64,000 bases of DNA from Cunninghamia lanceolata (Eukaryota > Streptophyta > Pinopsida > Cupressales > Cupressaceae): positions 434,001 to 498,000 of the forward strand of contig BSBN01000038.1 of the NCBI GenBank assembly GCA_027924645.1, read 5' to 3'. The notes under the pieces are model-generated. The model was not told the DNA's origin. It searched no databases and saw nothing but the letters and a program-made list of their open reading frames with translations. Each line of letters begins with the position of its first letter. The first letter of the stretch is position 1. This document shows, piece after piece, positions 11,757 to 23,842 of this stretch. The translations under genes and the position numbers were made by a program.

Positions 11757-14700
11757 CCCTAGGTAGTATTATATAGCTACCCTTTAGCAATACCTTATTA
11801 GCTTCCCCATGGATGTATCCTACTTCCATTGAGGTGAAATTCTATTATGTTAGCTACCCCTTTGTAGTAGCTTCATAGTTACCCTTGCACAAAATCTTAT
11901 TTTACTATTTGTCCATTTATTGTTAGCAATTATGTTTATGTTATTTTTAGAATGCTTAAAATTCTACCCATTGATCTTTTCTTATGTGCTTATGAGTTTG
12001 CAGTGGAACACTTATTGCAAGGAACTTTCAAAGATCAATGTCCTTATAGGTATCCTTTATATGAGTGCTTGTTATTTTGATTTTGACTTCATGTTTTACT
12101 TGAACATGCATATTCATGGTAGTTCACATGAAAGTCAAAGTGGGGGCAAAATGCATATCTTGTGCTTTTCCATTTTATTTTGGGCTGACTTTGACCTAGT
12201 TGTCCTTTATGTAATGACCAATTTACAAGTAGTGGGACTTATTAGAAAATAATCCAAGCCCTACCTTATCTCATTTACACTCATTCATAGGAACCAATTA
12301 TGACCTCAGTTTATCCATTTCCTGTCTAGATTCATAACCATAATTTATGGGTTTGACTTAGGTTAGTTGCTCAATTTGCAAAAATGAACACAAAACTTTT
12401 AAAATCCAAATTCAATTTGGGCTCATGTTGATTCCCTATTTCCACTAGTAATTATGTTTTGAATCATAATACAAAACATTCAACTTGCCACCTTTGCATT
12501 TGTATTTAAGGACTAACCCTAATTTATTTGGAATCTAGAATCTAGCACATTGAAAAAATAACTTCCGCACACATCAAGGAGCATCAAAGTAGTATCATGT
12601 GACATAATAATTGCATTAGCATTCTAGGCCATATTGCATGACTACTTGTTGTCTTTGATATTTATACAAAATCATTAAATCAACATCCTAGGAGTTTGAC
12701 AAAAAGGGGAAATATTCTCACTGTAACAAATTTCTCTATCCACACTACCATTTTTATGCATGTTTTGGAAATCAAGGTGAATAGGTTTCAAACCTAAAAG
12801 TTGGAGAAGCTCATATTTGAAGTTACAATTTAAATCTACACAAAAGGGTCAAATTTGTAAATGTGTAGGGTAATTGCCTAATAGTGGAAGTGACCAACAT
12901 AACAAGACATTATTTTTCACTAATTCATATGTGGTCATTTGACAAGCCCTAATTTTTTTATGTAAAGGAAATTCAATTGGAAACATTTGAGAGAGTCAAA
13001 TTAACATCTAACCAAGAGCTAAATACCATTTATTTAGTTATTTAAGTTTACAATTATTTCAATGCATTATTCTAGATAGTTATTATCTTGACTCTTGTCT
13101 GTAGGGTTAATTGTAATTTGTGCTTAATTTAAATTTTTTTACCCTAGGACACTTTTGTAAGATTGTATTTATTTTCTTACAATTATTTATATTTCATTGC
13201 ATTTGGTAGTCAATTTGGTAAACATGCAATCACACAAATGGTGTTTTGTAAGCCTTTGTCCTTATATAGATAAAATGGTGTGTCTATGGCCTTATATACA
13301 TAAAATATTATATCCACTTATGTAAAATGATTTTAATTGCTTTATGAGGTTGCCAATGTTATTATGGAGGAGAAAAGTACATATTTCACTCTTTCACCTT
13401 TATATTTCACTCATTTTGGTTCTTTTTGTGTACCCATTGACTCTGCACTTGAACCCCTCTCTATTATATGATGAATTATCTCTCTTAGAACCTCATTAGT
13501 TTAGCTCCAAAAAAATTTTCCTTTTGAAATTGGATCACACTTATGATTTTATCCCCTAGATGAGATCATGGGTGTGATTTAGACCTCTAGATTCAAAATT
13601 CAAAATTTCTAAATTCAAAGTTGATAATCCCAAGATATAGTCATTACCCATTAGTGTGGGTGACATAAGCTTCAAATTTTGTGTCTAGTGTTGTGTATTT
13701 AAGGACATCATCCTAGGTCACTCTCATTACAAATAAGTAGCATATTACATTCATATATATGATCAAGACACATCACATTATCCATTGGGATTAGTTTGAG
13801 TTTGCATCAAGTGTTTTTACTCATAATGTCATCTCCAATTTTTTTTTTCTCTTTTTCAATCTTGTCAAGTAAACCTTGTTGGCTTGATTGTCATGAATGA
13901 AGTTGATATATCTTCCCTCTATACATATTAAAACCCCAATAGCACTCTTTATCCCCACACTTTTCTTAGACATAAGTATAGTTGAGGTAAATAAATTCTA
14001 CAAGTATCGAAACAAAAATTCTATAGTGATGAAATCATGTTAGGGAAAATAATCCAAGAAATATATGATAGGCATGATCTAGTCCAAACATCTACAAATA
14101 TTAAATTTCAATCATCTCTATTCTTTGATACTAGATTCAACTCTATATTTTTGTTATGTCTCAACAATTGACATCTGCATTGATCCAATTTCTAGATAAG
14201 ACCTAAATCCATCTCAATCATTTTAGTGTATTTCTATCTCATGCTACTCAACTTCTTATTTTTTCTAGTAAACTTGGGTTAGACACCTAGGGGCTACGAA
14301 AAAAAGAGTGTTGGAGGCTCAAATTCTAGTAACCAAAGTTCACCAAATCCATCTAGACTAAAAATTATTGGTCCTGATATTGTCTTCATGGATAGAGTAG
14401 ATATGACATAAAGTTGATCACTCCCCTTCTATAGATTAAAAAATAAATCTCCATCTATAATGAACAACCCATCAAGCCTAAAATTAAAATTGAACCTTAA
14501 ACTCGGGCCTCCATGAATAAGTTGAACATGTACTTAGGCTGAGACTAAATTTCTTATGAAAACTCTATATAGAAAAAAAACATGAAGAGAGAATTGAGCT
14601 AGAAAGACCATATACATAACTACCATTATGTTCATATATTGCCTTAACAATAAAAAACAAACTTGTTTTCCCCATATCCCATATTATCAAACTATTCATT

Positions 14701-14782
14701 TACAGTGTATACCACATAAGACCACCATATCTAGACCAATCATCATGGAGATTACGATTGACCCAAAAAGGAATGAGACTAG
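11757..14782. other. AT-rich stretch without a recognised gene
   Basis: About 3 kb with no domain I recognise on either strand. The longest open frame (plus, 11,920-12,252, 110 residues) is phenylalanine- and leucine-rich, as AT-rich random frames are. Two TATA-like TATTTAAGGAC sites (near 12,509 and 13,697) and a purine-rich GTGGGGGCAAAA followed by TG near 12,140 hint at decayed LTR sequence, but I could not pair any ends. Confidence 0.4.
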
Positions 14783-15120
14783 TCAATAAGGAGTTTGAAT
14801 CCATATGGAGAGGAGGAAAAATTTTAATGGCCCTCCCCCCAAAATAGTCACAAAACACAAACAATAATTATCTTGCAGATATAGAAGTAAGGAGGTGACA
14901 TGGAAAATTACACCTAAAGCTCTAGGAGCATCTTTAAACTTATTACTTTTCTCACATTTGGTTGGGGGGATTTCAACTAGATCCTTTACATCCTCTACCT
15001 CACAACATATAGAATCGCCAACTTTAGCATTCAAAGAAAGATTAAACTCCAGTACCTTTGTTATTTTCTCCACAGCTCTATAAATGCATTCCTAGCACTC
15101 CTTCAATATGGGAAAACACT
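14783..15120 (-). pseudogene. unrecognised reading frame, 3' part (split by element Y)
   Basis: On the minus strand this continues the frame at 19,593-19,197 once element Y and one ACACT duplication are removed. The codon phase is kept across the junction (YYLK then CFPILKEC). It reads through one stop and on to PRALG near 14,910, where a GGTGTAA could be a splice donor; the last 40 residues after that look like untranslated or intron sequence. Acidic and cysteine-containing segments are visible. I do not recognise the family. It may be a relic of a host gene or of an unannotated element. Confidence 0.35.
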
Positions 15121-15884
15121 TGTAATGTCCCCTTCTAGCAAGCCAAAATTTTTGCAACCTTGTAAATAGTTTCAACTGTAATATTATGACAATTTGATTA
15201 ATGGAACTACAAGAATGATGTTATATGGAAGTTCGCTGCTGAAAATGTCTTCTTTATAGTGCCTGCTGTAATATCCTTGATGGTTGATTAGGACTATGCA
15301 AAGATTCTATCTCTATGCAATTCGTATTTGCTATGGACTCTTATTGCTGGTTGATATTAATTATATACAAAAGTTTATTAAGGTCAGCTCTTTATTTGGA
15401 ATGTATTTATGAATTCTTCTTATTCCAATGTTGTACTTGTCAATGCATACAATCGCTTTTATGGATGAGCCAATGATTTGATCTGATGCTTTGATCGTTG
15501 CCTCAATGGTTCCTTATAAAGCCTTCGACAGGATGCAACTTGAAAGGATGCCTTTGTTAGAACAATGCCTCTTCACTATCATTAGTCTTTATTGATTATT
15601 AACATTATTTAATTCTTCTTACTATATCGACGCTACCTCATCAAAGAAATTTCTTTTAGGATTATAATCTTTGATCCCTTTCTTTAATCATGACTTCTTA
15701 ATTATGTGGGTTATGACTTCACAACTGGCGCCTTTGGTAATTGCAATTGCTTTAGGGAAATAACAATGATCTCTTGTCTCTTGTCCATTTATACTAATTT
15801 GCTATTGTTTTAATCTTCTCTATGTAGACGATTTTGATAATGGACGGTTTCCAATCTTTAATTGGAAAATATCGAATCATTATA
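15121..15884 (-). repeat. 3' LTR of element Y
   Basis: Starts TGTAATGTCCCC and ends CGAATCATTATA, the partner of TGAATCATTACA at 19,196. It aligns with 18,431-19,196 almost base for base. Confidence 0.95.
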
Positions 15885-15899
15885 GGCCTCCCCTCTTGA
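15885..15899 (-). other. polypurine tract of element Y
   Basis: On the minus strand this reads AAGAGGGGAGGCC next to the 3' LTR, a typical Ty3/gypsy plus-strand primer. Confidence 0.85.
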
Positions 15900-16454
15900 A
15901 ATTGCTTGTCCTCAAGCAATGTTTGGATTTGATATAGAATGAATATTGCTTTAGTGAAAAGAAATTGATTGTGATCCCATGAAAGAGAATTTGTGATCAA
16001 AAGAGTATTTGCTTGATGTCTTGAATAATAACGATGGGATGCAAGTATCATAGATTAAGAAGATTTGAGAGTAATGAGATTCCGAGATTCAATTGATGAA
16101 GACATTCTTGTAGTTTTATCTTCGGCATGTTAGTGATCTTCTAAATTTGAGGAGTCATATTTGTTGAAGAGTAATTAATTATGTGATGTTAGGATCATAG
16201 AAGATTTGGTGAGCCTTCATTTGAATAGCGATGTGCTTGATGAAATATAAGCATTATAGATGAAGAATGATCCTTGTGGGTTATAGGCCCATAATATGTT
16301 TTTTGGTATGAATTGAGAGAAGAATTTCAAGGAGAGTTTTGAAAGAAAGGAATTTGATTCATGAAATTGATTATACTTCCCCATTGTTCCTTTGTAAGAT
16401 ATACTAATTTCTTAACCTGCACACTGAAGTTATCTCTGAAGCTGATCCTTTGCA

Positions 16455-17045
16455 AGTTAGAGCATGATGGAGGGCACACTTCCTGCCTATCACGTCTTAG
16501 CGTAATTTGACAAGAACACGATGGAGGACATTCTCCCTACCTATCGTGTCTTGATGAGGTATGATGGAGGACATTCTCCCTACCTATCATCCTCTTAACA
16601 TAATTAGACAAGAGCACAATGGAGGACATTCTCCCTACCTATCATGTCTTGTTGAGGTATGATGGAGGACATTCTCCCTACCTATCATCATCTTAACATA
16701 ATTAGACAAGAGCATGATGGAGGATATTCTCTCTACCTATCGTGTCTTGTTGAGGTATGATGGAGGACATTCTCCCTACCTATCATCCTCTTAACATAAT
16801 TAGACAAGAGCATGATGGAGGTCATTCTTCCTACCTATCGTGTCTTGTTGAGGTATGATGGAGGACATTCTCCCTACCTATCATCCCCTTAACATAATTA
16901 GACAAGAGCATGATGGAGGACATTCTCCCTACCTATCGTGTCTTGTTGAGGTATGATAGAGGACATTCTCCCTACCTATCATCCTCTTAACATAATTAGA
17001 CAAGAGCACAATGGAGGACATTCTCCTTACCTATCGTGTCTTGAC
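16455..17045. repeat. 98-bp tandem array inside element Y
   Basis: A sharp 98-base period is seen from the anchor AATTAGACA at 16,602, 16,700, 16,798, 16,896 and 16,994. Each unit contains two copies of GATGGAGGACATTCTCCC spaced 43 and 55 bases apart, so the array is a dimeric repeat. Roughly six units are present, with the outer ones more diverged. It occupies the position where pol would be, between gag and the polypurine tract. Confidence 0.95.
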
Positions 17046-17059
17046 TTGGTTTGCTCATA

Positions 17060-18350
17060 CTTGGCCAATTATAAACTTTCTTCATTATATTTCTTTTTAT
17101 TCACCTTAGGTTCAAAATCTTCCTCTTGCTCTTTACTGGTTATGATTTTTAGGTTTGGTTCCCCTTTCCATGCACATCGATGACTAGGTTCCCATTTTTT
17201 GTTGTTTTTGAAACATAGGTTCTTTTTTTCAGAAATCATCTCTTGTTGCACCATCTCCAGTTCGAGGCCTTCCATCTCTCTGGCAAGTATGTCCATGGGT
17301 TTAGGGTTCCTTGCATCTATAACATAAGTTATTTTCATTCCTTCCATTCTTGGGCGAGAAAGGTTCGCTTAATCTTTCATTCTTATGGAGGGGTTTTGTG
17401 AATGTTTAAGAAATTTGGCTTTGTTCTAGTTGTATTGCCATTTCTATGGCATCATTAAGTGTAGTGGGTCTAAGTGCTCCCACTAATTCTCTTAGCTTTT
17501 CATCTAATCCTTGCACAAACAAGAATGTAAGTCTTTCATTCTCTATTCCAGGAAATCGGATGGCTATTTTCTTGAATTCATTTACATATTCATCCACCGT
17601 ACCCTTTTGTCTTGTTAAAGTTAAGTCCTTGAAGTCTTGTTGGGGATGTCTCCTATTAAATTTCTTAAGAAACTTCTTAGAAAATTCTTCATAATATGTA
17701 ATGGTCTCATGGCCGAAAGTGTGCTTCTCGTGATGCCATCATTCGTAGCCAAGCCCTCTAAATGTAGGATGGCGAATTGAAGGGCATCTTTCCCTGTCAT
17801 GGGGTTAAGAAGAAAATAGTCATTTAGTTTTTGCAACCATGCATGAGGTGACAACTTATGTGTTCCATCAAAATGAGGTAAATTGACTTTGTTGGCTTTT
17901 TACTTCAAGTCCTTGTTAGCGGGTCTTTTCTCTCTTCTTGTTAACTCATTCCTTTTTGAATTGCTATATTTGGTAAAGGACACCATTCTTCTTAGTTTGG
18001 GCTCTAAGTTGGATTAAGCTCTCATCATGTCTTACGTGCTCATGCTTTGGGGGGTATCATTTTCCATTCTTGGATTTTCTTCGCTTGGTAGGAACGGTGG
18101 TATTGGGATCCTTGTGCTTGTTGAAGAGTTTCCATTTTCCACTTGGTTGGAGATCACCTCTCTTTAATTTGAAGTTTGACCCTTGAAATTATTCATTATG
18201 GTTTCCATATTTTGTATGGTATTTTGAAGGACTTGATTTGACTGTGCGCTTTGCTCCATTAATAGTTTTGTTTATTGTGTGACTACTTGAGTTTGTTCCA
18301 TCATTGCCTTCCATAAAGGCTCTCATTTCGTTGATCATTTCCATGTCGTT
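17060..18350 (-). pseudogene. Ty3/gypsy gag (element Y)
   Basis: On the minus strand the frame starts near 18,350 with polar sequence, then gives the gag core HAWLQKLNDYFLLNPMTGK and LQFAILHLEG (17,854-17,700), a frameshifted segment, and MDEYVNEFKKIAIRFPGIEN with LFVQGLDEKLRELV (17,597-17,406). A zinc-site remnant LCFKNNKKWEPSHRC (near 17,210) has lost its second cysteine. It would package RNA in particles. Several stops and shifts break it. No protease follows; the array of 98-base repeats comes next. Confidence 0.85.
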
Positions 18351-18416
18351 ATTGTTTCAGGCTGATTGTCTTGTATAATCTTGCATTAATTTTCTTCACA
18401 GGATGGCAGGATGACT

Positions 18417-18428
18417 ACTCTGATACCA
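18417..18428 (-). other. primer binding site of element Y
   Basis: On the minus strand this reads TGGTATCAGAGT, matching the initiator methionine tRNA end with one change, two bases inside the 5' LTR at 18,431. Confidence 0.85.
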
Positions 18429-18430
18429 CT

Positions 18431-19196
18431 TGTAATGTCCCCTTCTAGCAAGCCAAATTTTTTGCAACCTTGCAAATAGTTTCAACTGTAATATTATGAT
18501 AGTTTGATTAATGGAAATGCAAGAATGATGTTATATGGAAGTTCGCTACTGAAAATGTCTTCTTTATAGTGCATGCTATAATATCCTTGATGGTCGATCA
18601 GGACTATGCAAAGATTCTATCTCAACGCAATTTGTATTTGCTATGGACTCTTATTGCTGGTTGATATTAATTATATATAGAAGTATATTAAGGTCTGCTC
18701 TTTATTTGGAATGTATTTATGAATTCTTCTTATTCCAATGATGTACTTGTCGATGCATACAATCACTTTTATGGATGAGCCAATGATTCGATTTGATGCT
18801 TTGATCATTGCCTCAATGGTTCCTTATAAAGCCTTAGACGGGATGCAACTTGAAAGGATATCTTTGTTAGAACAACGTCTCTTCAATATCATTAGTCTTT
18901 ATTGATTATTAACATTATTTAATTCTTCTTAAACTATATCGACGCTACCTCATGAAAGAAATTTATTTTAGGAGTATAATCTTTGATCCCTTTCTTTAAT
19001 CATGACTTCTTAATTATGTGGGTTATGACTTCACAACCGGTGCCTTTGGTAATTGCAAATGCTTTAGGGAAATAAAAATTATCTCTTGTCTCTTGTCCAT
19101 TTATACCAATTTGCTATTGTTTTAATCTTCTCTATGTAGACGATTTTGATAATGGACGGTTTCCAATCTTTAATTGGAAAATATTGAATCATTACA
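18431..19196 (-). repeat. 5' LTR of element Y
   Basis: Pairs with 15,121-15,884, starts TGTAATGTCCCC and ends TGAATCATTACA. The ACACT duplication follows. Confidence 0.95.
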
Positions 19197-19593
19197 ACAC
19201 TTGAGGTAGTAGTTGAAATAATCCTCAACTTGATGCTCCATCACTTCAATATTGTTGTGTAGCAGGTAGGTGCCAGTTGCATTAGATAATATTGATGCAT
19301 AACTTAAAGACTGGGCCGCATAAAACATGTTTGTTCTTACCCATGAGTAGCCTAGGTCTAATAATAGATTATTTATTACATTTCTAATCACTACACATGA
19401 TACACCATTCTTTTCCTTGTCCAATTTCCCAATCCTTAGGACCTAGGTGTGTAGGTCCAGATTCTTGCTTTCCTTCTCTAGATACTCTATGAAGTCATTG
19501 ATCATCACACTATCAAAATCCCATTCTTTTCTCTATCAAACCTTTCTAGTTGACATCATCTCCTTGCAATTCACCTTGTAGTCCTAGATCCAT
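19197..19593 (-). pseudogene. unrecognised reading frame, 5' part (split by element Y)
   Basis: An ATG at 19,593 opens MDLGLQGELQGDDVN, followed by a stop and a frameshift; then SVMINDFIEYLEKESKNLDL, another stop, and an open stretch from 19,424 that includes KNGVSCVVIRNVINNLLLDL and HQVEDYFNYYLK. The frame then runs into element Y at the ACACT duplication and resumes at 15,120. More than 190 codons can be followed in total. Composition looks like a soluble, helix-rich protein. I do not recognise it; it is not RT, gag or integrase. A decayed host gene or gene fragment is the simplest reading. Confidence 0.35.
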
Positions 19594-19959
19594 CAGTTAA
19601 CCTTCCTATACTCAGAAGAAGAAGCTATTATGGAACAAAGTCAAGAGAGGATGGGAAGAACATTGAAGGTAGAGAAGACACACATAACCCGTTGTGTCTT
19701 GAAGTTAATAAATTGAAGAAACTTCTCAAAGGAATCCAATCATCATAAAGATGAAAGTATATATGATTTTAATAGACAACAAGAATCCGTGTTGCCAAAC
19801 AATTACACTTGATAGGATTTTACTAGACTACACATCACCTGACACCTAACTCTAAACCCTAAGGGGAGTCCTTGAAGATTACCATACCTGCCTCAATCTA
19901 CCCCTGTGACCTTATGAAGATGAACATAATATGCTTGTAAGTCTATGATCAAGCCTAGG
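19594..19959. other. stretch without a recognised gene
   Basis: About 370 bases between the unrecognised frame and the LINE remnant. I see no reading frame or repeat here that I can name. Confidence 0.4.
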
Positions 19960-22900
19960 ATCCTTGATGATGAGATCAAGGGTATCCCATGGGAATTTTT
20001 TGTTCAAAATTTATGGATTACACCAATTTTTAACTTTTGGTTAACTCCTTGGTTGGTTGCACAATCCATACCTAAGTTACCCTTCCATCTAATATGATTG
20101 AAAAATATGCCTTCAAATCTTGTAACCAACTCCTTTGCCTCTAAAAGAATAATATCCAATAACCAATAATTGTATTCACCCTTCATATTTTCAATGATGA
20201 TCTTGGAGTCTCCCTCCACTCTGAGACACCTCTATTTCTACTTCAATATCATCCTAAGTCCCTAAAGCATTACTCTTACCTCAACCATGTTAGTTTCAAC
20301 CCCAAAATTGTTGGTTAAAATTAATAACTATTGCCCCTATCATCCCTAAAACACAACCCCCCAACTCAACCTATGTTACCATTGGTAATGCCATCAAAAT
20401 TAACTTTAACCCACAAGGGAGAAAGTTGAGACCAATTGAATGATTTCTCTACTAAGGGAGATCTTCCATCTATATGTTTATGAAGCCATCATAATTTCAG
20501 CTAAGAACTAACCCATTCCAACTCTCTTATCTTAATACACCAACCTTCTCCACTCCAACAATCCCCAAGATTTTATAACGAGTTTCTATTATGTCCCAGA
20601 CACAAGTCACTACAACTTCCTTCTCCTAGAAAATCCTCATGTTTATTTCAATCTACATGTCCCATACTATTTGGACCAGAGAATAATTCTAAATTATTTA
20701 CAAACTTGAGATTTTAGTCACAAGAACCCAACCATTGAGTAAATCCACTGCACTAATAAAAAAGGGGCCAACTAATCCCCTAGCTCTTTATGAACTAGTT
20801 ATAGATTTGGGATGCAACCTCACAATGTAGGAATAGGTGATTTTTAGGTTTTTATTTTTTTGCACATGATGCATTTAGATGGCCCAACTTTCCCATTTAA
20901 CTCTCTCGTTGGCAACAATCTAGAGGAAAGCATTAGATTATGGATCCCATGGCCTTACCATGTCTTATTTCTAGGGAAGCTTTGACCACCTCCCCTATCT
21001 TGGAGATAGAAAGATAAGCCTCCTAAATTAAATATCTCCAATCTTGCTTCTTCTCCAAACTAATCTATCCCCCTATTCCTAATGGGGATTGGACATTGCT
21101 AGAGGATATCCATCAATTGATTACAAGTACCTTCTATATCAAGAATGGGAGGAAGAAACTTTTTCCATTTTTTTCTTCACATCCTCTCCATGGATGTTAT
21201 CCTCCACCTGGGTACCCATAACCTCTTCAAAATGGGAGACCAATGGTCTAAAGGAATCATTGTATATAAGGGCCAAATTTTCAATCCATGTGTCCCTCTA
21301 TAAACAAACCATGTATCCTCTATTGATTCTCCATCTAATATCCTTCATTACTAGAAGCTTGCAAGATCAAAGAAAGTTTCAAATGCTAGATCCTTTTAGG
21401 GAAACCAATTGAGAAGAAAAAAGCTCTTCATGCCCACCATTGACATACTCAGACTACAAAATATGACTCCATAGCCTTCCACTCTCCATATAATCCTCCA
21501 AAAGAGATTCATGCTAAGCACCTCATTCATTAGCCTATACTCTCTAAAACCTATCCCTCCATCCTTTTTTTATAGATATTGTCCCATTTGACCATATTGT
21601 ATTTTCTCTGCTCACCAATTTTGTACCATAGAAAGGTCCTTTAAATAATTGTAATAGATTTGTCTATCCTTCCAAGAATCCAAGATAGAGATAGGATATA
21701 AACATGGATAGTAGACAAAGAGACCTTGATCAACATAATCCTTCCAATAAATTAAAGCCACTTCCTCTTCTTGGAGGAAAGTTTATTTTAAGTTCTACTC
21801 ACCATAACCTTCCATTCTACATCTGAGGCTTTCTTATCTAGGTTGGGCATTCCTAAATATGAGGTAGATAACTTGTGAACAAACCCAAAAATACCTTGAA
21901 TGAACTAAGAGATTCTTTAGAGTGATCCATCAGAAAGAAAATCCTAGACTTATGAGGATTGATCTTCTAACCTACTACCCACTCAAGTTCTTAACTAGGA
22001 CCTTTTTGATAACCCTTATCTCCCTAGTTGAGGCCTCTCTAAACAAAAGGGTGTCATCCAAAAATTAGAGATAAGTCACATTTCCAATTCATATGAAACC
22101 TGTAGTCCCTTGAGATTTCTACTTACTACCTCAACCCTCAAAGCCCTATCCAACACTTTAGTAATGATGAGAAATTATAATGGTGCTCGAGAGGATTACC
22201 TTGTCTAATATCCCTTTTGGCATTGAAAAATTATATGGAGGAGCCATTGATAAGGATAGAGAAGGAGGTTGAGAAGATACAACTAGACACTCACTTACAC
22301 GAGTCCTTGCTAAAACCAAACTTTCTAAGAAATTAGAGAAAGAGGTCTTGGGACACCCTATGATAAGCTTTGTTCATATTCAAATTCAATAATATCCCCT
22401 CCTTATTCTTGTGTTTAATTGAATTGATAGTTCGTGAGCAATTATAGTTCCATCCAAAATCTATCTCCCTTTGAGGAACTCACTTTGCTCCTCTAAGATT
22501 ATACTAGCCAAGCATAATTTCAATACTATTTTGTATATTGTATTACACAAGGAGATTAGTCTAAATCATCATAATAACTAAGATTCTTAACCTTGAGGAT
22601 AAGAGCATGGAAGGTGTCAAGTTCCATTCCTTTAGCATCACTCTTTGGGAGTGACTTTCCTTAGTTTCCTCCAAAACATCAAACCCTACAATATACAAGA
22701 ATTGAAAGAAGCCATCCTAGAACCCATTTGGTCTAGGGGATTTCTTTACACTTAGGGAAAATGTAGATACTCTAATATCCTCCATCAAAAATGGTTTCAT
22801 CAAATTATCTTTCTATTCTTGTGAAATGAGTTCAGGGATGTTAAAGGAGCATAGATTCCAAAGCCTCCAAATCTCTCTATATCTACTACCAAAATATTTT

Positions 22901-23180
22901 TATATAAAATCAATCTTTCAATCCTTATAACTTCAATATATGTCACTTCATCACCTGTTGGGAGGTGAATCCTTTCTAATTTATTTATTTTCATTTGAAT
23001 GTTGGTCGAGAGATGGAAGAATTGAGAATTTCTATCCCCCTCCATGAGCCACTCAACTCTTTCTTTATGTTGCCAAGAAATCTCCTCCATTCATACTATG
23101 GTGTTCAATTCTTCCTAGAGATTATATGATTGAATTATATTCTCTAGCATGAGTCCTAATTGGCTATATCCGTTGGAGAT
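19960..23180 (-). pseudogene. decayed plant LINE: reverse transcriptase, zinc region and RNase H
   Basis: On the minus strand the order is: MEEISWQHKERVEWLMEGDR and FFHLST (23,090-22,990), the link between endonuclease and RT in plant L1-type LINEs; a KWVLGW block from the PGPDGF motif (near 22,730); NMNKAYHRV and IRQGNPLEHH (near 22,350-22,200); the active site as FLDD at 22,064-22,053; a KKDGGIGFRE block (near 21,560); and a C-terminal RNase H remnant, MEGDSKIIIENMKGEYNYW with FEGIFFNHIRWKGN (20,219-20,060). Stops and shifts occur throughout. The endonuclease is missing, so the copy is 5'-truncated near 23,180. Both ends are approximate. Confidence 0.85.
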
Positions 23181-23226
23181 AGATATTTGACCCACATAGC
23201 CCAATAGATCCTACAAAACAAGGATA

Positions 23227-23577
23227 TGCCTTCTATAATAGATTTTTTATATGCCAAAATATGCAATATATTCATACAATATTTGTGAATCCAAAGAGAT
23301 TACAAATTACATATGAACCCCTAATTATATAGAAAAGGGGTGAGATGGGAAGGTAGTAGTGGAATCTAACCACCTTGCATGCACACAGGACAAGTATGAT
23401 AAAGGTGTCATGTGTGGATGAGATAGGTGTCTCAAAAGGTGAGTACATGTGTCTTAACCACATGAGGTGAGACAAAAAGGTAAAATTCCCTAAGTGAAAA
23501 ATTAACATTTGTGAATAGGACTCTCCTAGGTAGGCTAAAAGCTAACTAGTTGGATAATGTCCTTATTTACACTAACA
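23227..23577 (-). repeat. probable copia 3' LTR remnant
   Basis: On the minus strand TGTTAGTGTAAATAAGGAC starts right after a purine tract (CACTTAAGGGGTT, 23,590-23,578), which is the layout of a polypurine tract and 3' LTR. The left edge at about 23,227 is a guess from the next TG. No pol sequence follows on the right, so this would be a truncated copy. No target duplication was found. Confidence 0.4.
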
Positions 23578-23842
23578 AACCCCTTAAGTGCAACTTAGGG
23601 AGAATAAATACAATGATAATAATGATGGGTCCTAACTACAAAGCCATGTTAGGTACCTATTAGAAATAAATTTCTCATAAACGCAGTAAAGTAGAAAACC
23701 CAATGGGAAATAAAACTCCTCTCCAAAAGAGAAAAGATGCATGAATGTACAAGTGAAGAAGAAAGAAGGAGAACTTAACATGACCCCCCAAGGATAACTT
23801 ATATCACATAATTACAATAGATGTTCCCCCACAAGAGAGAAA

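Larger units (their letters stand above)
15121..19196 (-). mobile_element. complete gag-only Ty3/gypsy element Y (minus strand)
   Basis: Two LTRs of about 765 bases (15,121-15,884 and 18,431-19,196) flank a 2.5-kb internal region. A perfect 5-base target duplication, ACACT, lies at 15,116-15,120 and 19,197-19,201. The primer binding site is at 18,417-18,428 and the polypurine tract at 15,885-15,899. The interior has only gag plus a tandem repeat; protease, reverse transcriptase and integrase are absent. It is therefore a deletion derivative that would need another element's enzymes. The LTRs are very similar by eye. Confidence 0.93.

Noticed and set aside
11920..12252. 110-residue frame with hydrophobic stretches, possible membrane protein
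   Set aside because: Phe/Leu/Tyr-rich composition is expected from AT-rich DNA, there is no family match, and no conserved start or flanking gene structure.
21089..21412. Plus-strand 107-residue frame
   Set aside because: It is antisense to the decayed LINE whose RT and RNase H motifs are clear on the minus strand.
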